Of a stretch of 64,000 bases of DNA, positions 23,805 through 30,256 are shown piece after piece. The stretch spans positions 39,021 through 103,020 of the forward strand of contig JAKSNY010000008.1 in the NCBI GenBank assembly GCA_024399495.1, given 5' to 3'. Made by a program: the position numbers and the translations under genes. The notes under the pieces are model-generated. The model ran no database searches, was not told the origin of the DNA, and saw nothing but the letters and a program-made list of their open reading frames with translations. Each line of letters begins with the position of its first letter. Within the stretch, counting starts at the first letter, position 1. This stretch comes from Paludibacteraceae bacterium (GTDB lineage: Bacteria > Bacteroidota > Bacteroidia > Bacteroidales > Paludibacteraceae).

Positions 23805-25136
23805 ATGGCAAACAAACTTTGGCAGAAAAACATTACAGTTGACTCTGAAATTGAGCGTTATACAATAGGCAAGGATGCAGAGATGGATATGTATCTTGCA
23901 CAGTTTGATGTTATAGGCTCCATTGCCCACGCCACTATGCTTGAGACTATAGGGCTTCTTTCCACCGCTGACCGCGATGCTTTGCTTAAAGGGTTGCGTG
24001 AGATATATACAAAAATCCAAAATGGGGAGTTTGAGATAGAGCCTGGTGTTGAGGATATTCACTCAGAGGTGGAGTTGATGCTTGGAGAGGTTGGAAAGAA
24101 ACTGCATAGCGGACGTTCACGCAATGACCAGGTTCTGCTTGACCTTAAACTCTTTACACGCTCAAAGTTACAGGAGGTGGTCTCTGCCGTTAAGGATTTG
24201 TTTGACACCCTACAGGCACAAAGTGAGAGATATAAAAATGTTCTGATTCCAGGTTATACTCATTTGCAGGTTGCTATGCCGTCATCATTCGGGCTTTGGT
24301 TCGGAGCATACGCAGAGAGCCTGCTTGATGATATGCAGATGCTTCTTGCCGCTTACAAGGTTGCAAACCGTAATCCGCTTGGCAGTGCCGCAGGCTACGG
24401 CAGTTCGTTCCCGCTTAACCGTACTCTTACAACAGAGTTACTTGGCTTTGACTCAATGTGTTACAATGTTGTATATGCACAGATGGGCAGAGGCAAGACA
24501 GAGAGGATTGTGGCACAGGCGGTGGCATCGGTGGCAGGTACATTGTCTAAACTTGCGTTTGACAGTTGTATGTTCACAAGCCAGAACTTCGGGTTTATGA
24601 AACTTGATGCCAAATATACCACAGGCTCCAGCATTATGCCTCATAAAAAGAACCCCGATGTGTTTGAACTCACACGTGCAAAATGCAATAAGATTCAGAG
24701 CATACCTAATGAGATAATGATGATTACCAATAATCTGCCATCGGGTTATTTCCGTGATTTGCAGATTATTAAAGAGTCATACATGCCTATGTTTGATGAG
24801 ATTCTTGATTGCCTTAATATGGTTAAGCGTATGATGGCAGAGATTACTGTTAATGAGAATGTGCTTGGTGATTCCAAGTATGACTGCATTTTCAGCGTAG
24901 AAGAAGTTAACCGTCTTGCCACTGAGGGTATGCCTTTCCGCGATGCCTACAAAAAGGTGGGGCTTGACATTGAGGCGGGCAAATTTAAGGCCAACAAGGA
25001 AATCCACCACACCCATGAGGGCAGCATAGGCAACCTTTGCAATGATAAGATAGCAGCACTTATGGATGGTGTGCTAAACCAATTCAATTTTGATAAGGCA
25101 AACAATGCTGAAAAAGGTCTGCTCTCACTTGCGTAA
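23805..25136 (+). CDS. argH: Argininosuccinate lyase
   Basis: 443 residues of the fumarase/aspartase superfamily. It splits argininosuccinate into arginine and fumarate. The signature GSSIMPHKKNPD, the N-terminal HSGRSRNDQV and GYTHLQVAMP are all present. The other arginine genes are not in the window. The protein is slightly shorter than the common 460 residues. It is followed by the first peptide/lipoprotein cassette. Confidence 0.95.
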   Translation: MANKLWQKNITVDSEIERYTIGKDAEMDMYLAQFDVIGSIAHATMLETIGLLSTADRDALLKGLREIYTKIQNGEFEIEPGVEDIHSEVELMLGEVGKKLHSGRSRNDQVLLDLKLFTRSKLQEVVSAVKDLFDTLQAQSERYKNVLIPGYTHLQVAMPSSFGLWFGAYAESLLDDMQMLLAAYKVANRNPLGSAAGYGSSFPLNRTLTTELLGFDSMCYNVVYAQMGRGKTERIVAQAVASVAGTLSKLAFDSCMFTSQNFGFMKLDAKYTTGSSIMPHKKNPDVFELTRAKCNKIQSIPNEIMMITNNLPSGYFRDLQIIKESYMPMFDEILDCLNMVKRMMAEITVNENVLGDSKYDCIFSVEEVNRLATEGMPFRDAYKKVGLDIEAGKFKANKEIHHTHEGSIGNLCNDKIAALMDGVLNQFNFDKANNAEKGLLSLA

Positions 25137-25163
25137 CAACGTAGCGAGAAATCTTATAAAAAA

Positions 25164-25194
25164 TTTGTAAAATCAAAAATAATTCATAACTTCG
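25164..25194 (+). promoter_or_regulatory. Promoter of peptide/lipoprotein cassette 1
   Basis: TTTG (25164-25167), 19 bases, TAACTTCG (25187-25194; one mismatch to TAnnTTTG). The flanking bases resemble those at 56049-56079 and 61108-61136. Confidence 0.8.
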
Positions 25195-25200
25195 CACCCG

Positions 25201-25309
25201 ATAAAGAGAAAAAATGAAAAGACATAGAAGCCGGAAACGGCTTACATATAAATGTAGGTAGAAATTACCCTCCCCGAGTGCATCGGGGGGGGTAATTTGC
25301 TTATATTCA
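25201..25309 (+). ncRNA. Structured leader of cassette 1
   Basis: About 110 nt with two hairpins: AGCCG-GAAA-CGGCT, then AAATTACC...GGTAATTT with an apical CCCCGA-GTGCA-TCGGGG. The same arrangement occurs at 56086-56192. There the first loop is TTTA, and the apical pair A-T has become T-A while the GTGCA loop is unchanged. It contains the 15-codon frame at 25214. The last stem could work as an attenuator, but it lacks a T-run. Confidence 0.7.
25214..25261 (+). CDS. Possible 15-residue Arg/Lys-rich leader peptide
   Basis: MKRHRSRKRLTYKCR, with a stop inside the leader. 8 of 15 residues are Arg or Lys. A paralogous frame of identical length (MTRHRSRLRLKYKCR) lies at 56099-56146. It may be a translated leader peptide for attenuation, or a by-product of the conserved RNA hairpins it overlaps. 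No strong Shine-Dalgarno is expected in this phylum; an AG-rich stretch precedes the ATG. Confidence 0.45.
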   Translation: MKRHRSRKRLTYKCR

Positions 25310-25321
25310 ATGAGTTATGAT

Positions 25322-25491
25322 TTAGTAATGAGCATTGTTTCTTGCTGGGTGCTCGCCGAGAACCCTTCAAAACGCCAAACTTGTTGCGGTGCTCCGCAAA
25401 CTCGCACTACGTGCTCAAACAATGCTCCGCTCCTCCAAGTGGGAGCGTTTTGTGCGGGGCTCGCAATGCAATTCACAATGCTCATTACTAA
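25322..25491. repeat. 170-bp element with 17-bp perfect terminal inverted repeats
   Basis: TTAGTAATGAGCATTGT at 25322-25338 is matched by its exact inverse at 25475-25491. Internal hairpins include TTGCGG-TGCT-CCGCAA, GCAC-TAC-GTGC within ACTCG...CTC, and GCTCC...GGGAGC. It has no transposase; a MITE or REP-cluster-like element inserted between the leader and peptide gene. Confidence 0.75.
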
Positions 25492-25566
25492 AAACAATAA
25501 TTATCCGAATCACCGATATAGATAACGAGATTAACTAACATATTTATTAACTTTCAACTTTTAACT

Positions 25567-25686
25567 ATGAAAAAGATTTATTCCGCTCCTAAAATGGAGC
25601 AAGTTAGAATGGAGGCAGAAATGCCCGTAATGGCTGGTTCAGCCGCAGTGCCAAGTTTCACAACAGAGAGTGTAAGCTGGCTGTAG
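25567..25686 (+). CDS. 39-residue peptide, paralog 1
   Basis: MKKIYSAPKMEQVRMEAEMP followed by VMAGSAAVPSFTTESVSWL. Its first 22 residues match the 41-residue peptide at 56352 at 19 positions (MKKIYSAPxxEQVRMEAExPVM); the tails differ but both end in an aromatic segment (SWL or CQW). It has no signal peptide. Small proteins of this KKxYxxP type are seen next to fimbrillin-like genes in Bacteroidales; their role is unknown. The lipoprotein gene begins 28 bp downstream, so they are probably one operon. Confidence 0.8.
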   Translation: MKKIYSAPKMEQVRMEAEMPVMAGSAAVPSFTTESVSWL

Positions 25687-25714
25687 TATTAACCTTAAAA
25701 ACAAGAAGAAAGAG

Positions 25715-27121
25715 ATGAAAAAACTTATTTACTTAGCAGGAGCCGCATTGGTAATGATGGCTTCAGCATCGTGTGAAAAGAAAGCAGATGTACAGAACCC
25801 TGAGAGCAAGAAGGGTATGGTAAAGACGGTGTTCAGTGCCGTATCAAATGAGAGCAAAGAGAAGACCTCAATAAGCGGTTCTGATATTCTATGGTCAGCA
25901 GACGACCAAGTTAAAATCTACGCAGGTACATCAACAACAGGCAATAACTTCACCCTTACAGATGGTGAAGGCACCACATCTGCAATATTTGAGGGTTGGA
26001 TAGCAGAGACAGCCACAGCACCTTACTATGCAGTATATCCATCATCAGCGGCACAGGGCATAGACGGCAGTACCATCAAGTACAGCATACCTGCTAATCA
26101 AGCGTATGTAGAGAACTCATTTGCCACAAGCACAGTTCCAATGGTTGCATACAGTGAGGCAGACAAGTCACTTGCTTTCAAGAACCAGACAGCGTTCATA
26201 AAACTGCAACTGACAGGTGCTGGCACAATAAAGACAATGGAGATAGCATCTGCCGCAAACAACATCTGCGGAACGTTCAGCGTAAGCAAGACTGACCCCA
26301 CAGCCGCATCAACGGCAGTTACAGGTGCAAAGAAGATAACAGTCACAAACATAGAAGGTACAGAACTTGACGCATCAGAAGCCATAAATGTTATAATAGC
26401 ATTAGCACCTGCTAATTTTGCTGCAAATGACCTCACTCTCTCAATGACGGCAACTGATGGCAAGGCGTTCTCAACAAAGTTAGGTGGCTTTACCGTAGGA
26501 CGTTCACAAGGTAAGGCTGTTGCGATTAATGTGGAGTTTGTGACACAAACCACAGGCGAGGCTGAGACAAAAGACGGAACTATGGTTAAGTGGGTTCAGC
26601 TGTGGGAGAATGGTCCTAAGTGGGCTGAGTACAACGTAGGTGCAACATCTGTAGGAGAGTACGGTGGCTACTACTGCTGGGGTGGAACATACGAGAATGG
26701 AGAAGGAATAACTTGGATGGATGACCATTATACTGGTTCTGAAGACATCCAAGGCGGAAGCCACGACACAGCAAAGAACCTGTGGGGTGATAAATGGCAG
26801 ATGCCTACAGAGGCAGACTATCGGGCTCTTATTGCCAGCTGTGATGTAGATTGGAAATCAGAATCAGAGAGAGGACATGGTGTTGCAGGACTGCTCGTTA
26901 AAGGCAAGGGTGACTACTCTGGCAACTCCGTATTTTTCCCTGCTGCGGGCTACTACTACGATGGCAGAGTCGACAACGCAGGCAGTGGCGGCAGCTATTG
27001 GAGTTCCACTCCTTTTGGTGGCAACAACGCCTACTACTTGCTCTTCGACTCAAACGGTCAGATCATGGACAGCTTCAACCGCCACAACGGACAGTCTGTG
27101 CGTGCGGTTTTGGCTGAGTAA
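25715..27121 (+). CDS. Fimbrillin-like/FISUMP lipoprotein 1
   Basis: 468 residues. Lipobox ASASC (Cys about 20) follows a typical signal peptide. Residues 30-265 form a fimbrillin-like (Mfa-like) beta domain, with DILWSADDQVKIY, then VPMVAYSEA and TAFIKLQLTG. Residues 285-468 are a FISUMP domain: VKWVQLWENGPKWAEYNVGA, WGDKWQMPTEADYRAL, NSVFFPAAGYYY and the closing SVRAVLAE. It is likely a surface-exposed lipoprotein. The C-terminal domain is far closer to that of 57495-58910 than the N-terminal part is. Confidence 0.85.
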   Translation: MKKLIYLAGAALVMMASASCEKKADVQNPESKKGMVKTVFSAVSNESKEKTSISGSDILWSADDQVKIYAGTSTTGNNFTLTDGEGTTSAIFEGWIAETATAPYYAVYPSSAAQGIDGSTIKYSIPANQAYVENSFATSTVPMVAYSEADKSLAFKNQTAFIKLQLTGAGTIKTMEIASAANNICGTFSVSKTDPTAASTAVTGAKKITVTNIEGTELDASEAINVIIALAPANFAANDLTLSMTATDGKAFSTKLGGFTVGRSQGKAVAINVEFVTQTTGEAETKDGTMVKWVQLWENGPKWAEYNVGATSVGEYGGYYCWGGTYENGEGITWMDDHYTGSEDIQGGSHDTAKNLWGDKWQMPTEADYRALIASCDVDWKSESERGHGVAGLLVKGKGDYSGNSVFFPAAGYYYDGRVDNAGSGGSYWSSTPFGGNNAYYLLFDSNGQIMDSFNRHNGQSVRAVLAE

Positions 27122-27162
27122 AAAGATCTCTCGTTTCACTCGAGATGACGTTCTATAATCAC

Positions 27163-27190
27163 AGGGTCAGGGTTTCAAAATCTTGACCCT
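27163..27190 (+). terminator. Hairpin terminator after lipoprotein 1
   Basis: AGGGTCA pairs with TGACCCT around a 14-base loop, followed by TGTTGTT. The same GGTCAA/TTGACC core ends the other FISUMP units at 59036, 62276 and 62974. Confidence 0.65.
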
Positions 27191-27247
27191 TGTTGTTATA
27201 TATATTGCGGAAAAATTGACCGCAATAAAAATTATTTAACAAAACAT

Positions 27248-27278
27248 TTTGTTTTTATAAGGATATGTTATATTTTTG
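27248..27278 (+). promoter_or_regulatory. Promoter of the second AAA ATPase
   Basis: TTTG (27248-27251), 19 bases, TATTTTTG (27271-27278), 40 bp before the start codon. Confidence 0.85.
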
Positions 27279-27318
27279 CATTGAGTTCTAACTTTTAATA
27301 AAAAATAAAGTTTTAGAA

Positions 27319-28512
27319 ATGAAACTAGTGCAGAGGACACAGCTTTTGGAGAAAATCAAGTCAACCAAAGGCACATCAGACATAAAAATCATTACAGGTG
27401 TCAGGCGGGCAGGTAAATCAAAGTTACTATCAGCCTACATGGATTTTTTGCAGGAGAATGAAGTGAACTGTAACATCATTTTCATAGATTTAAGACTGCT
27501 TGAATTTGAACATCTGCAAGAGTATCATGCATTGAATGAATACATCTGCTCACATTATGTTCCAAATGTAAATAACTACCTTATCATAGATGAGGTGCAA
27601 ATGTGTGAAAAATTTGAATTGTGCATCAATAGTCTGCATGCAACGGAACAATATGACATATACCTTACCGGTAGTAATGCGTTTCTGTTATCATCTGATT
27701 TGGCAACACTATTCACTGGAAGGTATATTGAAATAAGCGTTCTCCCATTCAGTTTCAATGAGTACCGAACATATTTTGGAGAGCAGGAAAAGCATGCTCA
27801 GTTAGATGAATACTTAGTAAATGGCGGTTTGAGTGGCAGTTATGTCTATAAAGATGAAGAACTAAGGAAAGAGTATATCAAGGATGTTTATAATACCATA
27901 CTTCAACGTGACTTAGTTGAAAAATATAATTTGGCTGATTCTGATGTGTTGCCCAGATTGATGGAGTATATGATGGACAACATCAGCAATATTTCATCTC
28001 CAAATAGTATTGCAGGGGCTTTGACAGCAACAAACATTCCTTCAAATAACCATACAATTTCAAAATACCTGGATTATCTGACGAAAGCATATATATTGTA
28101 TAAAGTTAACAGATATGATATCAGGGGCAAAAAGTACTTACAGTCACAAGGCAAATATTATTTGGTGGATAGTGGTATAAGGTATGCTATTCTTGGTACA
28201 CGTAACATAGATTATGGACGGATATATGAAAATATTGTTTTCTTAGAACTTATCAGACGCGGTTATGAAGTGTATGTAGGTAAATTATATCAAAAAGAGA
28301 TAGATTTTGTAGCATTAAAGGGAACAGAGAAGATATATATTCAGGTAAGTGACAACATAGCAAATGAGGAGACTTTCAAGAGAGAATATACTCCTTTGCT
28401 GCAAATAAAAGATGCATATCCCAAATATATTATTGCCAACACCAGACATCCTGAATATAATTATGAAGGCATATTGGTTAGGGATATTGCAGATTGGTTG
28501 ACTTTAAAATAA
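27319..28512 (+). CDS. AAA_14/DUF4143-type ATPase
   Basis: 397 residues. Walker A GVRRAGKSK near residue 26, Walker B YLIIDEVQMC near 89, then LTGSNAFLLS, the sensor-type motif, and FSFNEYRTYF of the lid. The C-terminal nuclease-like part reads KEIDFVALKGTEKIYIQVSDN, where the usual E-x-K is Q-V-S; this form is frequent in DUF4143 proteins. Function unknown. It differs from the 8349 ATPase and lacks iterons. The next gene follows after 17 bp. Confidence 0.88.
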   Translation: MKLVQRTQLLEKIKSTKGTSDIKIITGVRRAGKSKLLSAYMDFLQENEVNCNIIFIDLRLLEFEHLQEYHALNEYICSHYVPNVNNYLIIDEVQMCEKFELCINSLHATEQYDIYLTGSNAFLLSSDLATLFTGRYIEISVLPFSFNEYRTYFGEQEKHAQLDEYLVNGGLSGSYVYKDEELRKEYIKDVYNTILQRDLVEKYNLADSDVLPRLMEYMMDNISNISSPNSIAGALTATNIPSNNHTISKYLDYLTKAYILYKVNRYDIRGKKYLQSQGKYYLVDSGIRYAILGTRNIDYGRIYENIVFLELIRRGYEVYVGKLYQKEIDFVALKGTEKIYIQVSDNIANEETFKREYTPLLQIKDAYPKYIIANTRHPEYNYEGILVRDIADWLTLK

Positions 28513-28529
28513 AAATAACTAAAATAAGT

Positions 28530-29279
28530 ATGATTTGTAATTCCACCATATTCGGACCAATCCACAGCCGCAGGCTTGGAACATCGCTTGGCGTGAATCT
28601 TGAACCAAACAACGGCAAGATTTGCTCTTTTGACTGCGTATATTGTGAGGCAGGTCTTAATAAAGATGGCAGAAGCGATACCGTAATGCCTACAAGAGAG
28701 CAGGTTTATTCAGACCTTGAAACATACCTGAAAGGGGAACATGAGCCTCTGGATACCATTACTTTTGCAGGTAACGGAGAGCCTACTCTGCACCCTGAGT
28801 TTGCTGAGATTATAGATGATACCATTAAGTTAAGGAACCGTTATGCTCCTCAAACCCAAATCTCTGTGCTTACAAACGCATGGCAGATTAGGAATCCTAA
28901 GGTTGCTATGGCACTGCGTAAGGTTGATAATAATATTCTGAAACTTGACAGTGCTGTAAAGTCAAGCGTGCTTGCCATTAACCGCCCTAACAATCCTGAT
29001 TTTGACCTTGATGCCCATATACGTGATTTGGCAATGTTTTCAGGCAACTGTATTATACAAACTCTGTTTATAACAGGTAATACAGTAGATAACACCACCG
29101 ATGCTGAGGTTTCCGCTTTGCTAAAGGCGTATGCTGTAATTCAGCCTAAATCGGTTCAAATATATAGCCTTGATCGCAAAACTCCGTTTGACACCCTAAA
29201 ACCCGTAACACGTGAATTCCTTGATGGTGTTGCGGTAAAAATCAAGAGGTTGGGGATTGGAGTTACGGTAACTTTATAG
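28530..29279 (+). CDS. Radical SAM protein
   Basis: 249 residues from the ATG at 28530. CSFDCVYCEAG near residues 32-42 is the CxxxCxxC cluster ligand for the 4Fe-4S centre. IHSRRLGTSLGVNL before it and TFAGNGEPTLHP after it are typical of the small, widespread radical SAM subfamily often annotated as wyosine-like or unknown. Substrate not known. The start overlaps no other gene. Confidence 0.85.
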   Translation: MICNSTIFGPIHSRRLGTSLGVNLEPNNGKICSFDCVYCEAGLNKDGRSDTVMPTREQVYSDLETYLKGEHEPLDTITFAGNGEPTLHPEFAEIIDDTIKLRNRYAPQTQISVLTNAWQIRNPKVAMALRKVDNNILKLDSAVKSSVLAINRPNNPDFDLDAHIRDLAMFSGNCIIQTLFITGNTVDNTTDAEVSALLKAYAVIQPKSVQIYSLDRKTPFDTLKPVTREFLDGVAVKIKRLGIGVTVTL

Positions 29280-29374
29280 TTGGTGAATCGGTGAACTGGT
29301 GAATCGGTGAATCGAAAAATAAAAAGATTAACCGAATCCACGATTAACCGATTAACCGATTAACCGGTTAAACT
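29280..29374. repeat. Short tandem repeats GGTGAATC and GATTAACC, facing each other
   Basis: Four copies of a GGTGAATC-like octamer lie at the left. At the right, four units of the GATTAACC type form a loosely inverse tract ending just before the ATG at 29375. It is one of several unit-repeat tracts that abut a start codon in this window. Confidence 0.8.
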
Positions 29375-30256
29375 ATGAGAATATTAGTCGCACCACTAAA
29401 TTGGGGACTTGGTCACGCCACACGGTGTATTCCAATAATCAATGACCTGCTAAAAGAGGGTCATGAGGTGATGATTGGCGGTGACGGAGAGTCTCTTGAA
29501 CTGCTACGCAGTGAGTTTCCCACACTTTGGTGCAGATATATACCCTCTTTTAAGATAAGATACTCAAAATCAAATTCTCAGATATTTGCAATGCTTAGGT
29601 ATCTGCCGTCAATTATATATTACTCCATAAAAGAACATAGGGAAATAAAGCATATTGTAAAGGATTTGGAGATAGATATGATTGTGTCAGACAACCGTTT
29701 TGGTTTGTTTGTAAGTGGTATTCGCACTATATATATTACACATCAGATAATGGTTAAGATGCCTAAAGGTCTTAAATGGCTTGAACCATTAGTATATAGG
29801 CTACATCGCTCTATAATAAGTAATTACGACGAGTGTTGGATACCTGATTATGCCGATAAGGATAAGTCGCTTGCAGGTGATTTGACACATAAATATCCTG
29901 TTCCAGATAATGCTAAATTTATAGGTCCATTATCGAGGTTTAAAGGTATGGTTTGTAAACCCAAACATTGCGAAGTGCTTGTTGTTCTTTCTGGTGTAGA
30001 ACCAAGTCGCACTATTTTTGAAAAAAATATCCGTCAGCGATTCTCCCAAAATAATACAAATGTTGTTATAGCAAAAAAATATAGAGCAACTGAGTTGTTG
30101 CCCTATATTCTTGGTGCTGATAAGATAATCTGTCGTTCAGGTTATACCAGCGTTATGGATATGCACCTGCTTGGCGTCTCTGACAAAGTGGAGTGGAGTG
30201 CCACTCCAGGTCAGACGGAGCAGGAGTACCTGCTATCCTTGCTTACTTCACCTTAA
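29375..30256 (+). CDS. Glycosyltransferase (GT-B, MurG/UGT-like)
   Basis: 293 residues. APLNWGLGHATRCIPII at the N-terminus is the typical glycine-rich loop of GT-B enzymes that bind a sugar or lipid acceptor. CRSGYTSVMDMHLLG and WSATPGQTEQEYL near the C-terminus match the nucleotide-sugar site of this family. It is shorter than MurG (about 355) and lacks its usual membrane-associated motif set. Donor and acceptor unknown. The 3' end overlaps the convergent Fn3 gene by 14 bp. Confidence 0.8.
   Translation: MRILVAPLNWGLGHATRCIPIINDLLKEGHEVMIGGDGESLELLRSEFPTLWCRYIPSFKIRYSKSNSQIFAMLRYLPSIIYYSIKEHREIKHIVKDLEIDMIVSDNRFGLFVSGIRTIYITHQIMVKMPKGLKWLEPLVYRLHRSIISNYDECWIPDYADKDKSLAGDLTHKYPVPDNAKFIGPLSRFKGMVCKPKHCEVLVVLSGVEPSRTIFEKNIRQRFSQNNTNVVIAKKYRATELLPYILGADKIICRSGYTSVMDMHLLGVSDKVEWSATPGQTEQEYLLSLLTSP

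Noticed and set aside
25262-25298. Leader hairpin as a plain intrinsic terminator of argH
   Set aside because: No T-run follows the stem, a promoter lies between argH and the hairpin, and the same element occurs at 56147 after a different gene.
26098-26764. Minus-strand open frames of 151 and 86 codons inside lipoprotein 1
   Set aside because: Shadow frames of a clear lipoprotein; similar shadows occur in its paralog at 58079-58514.
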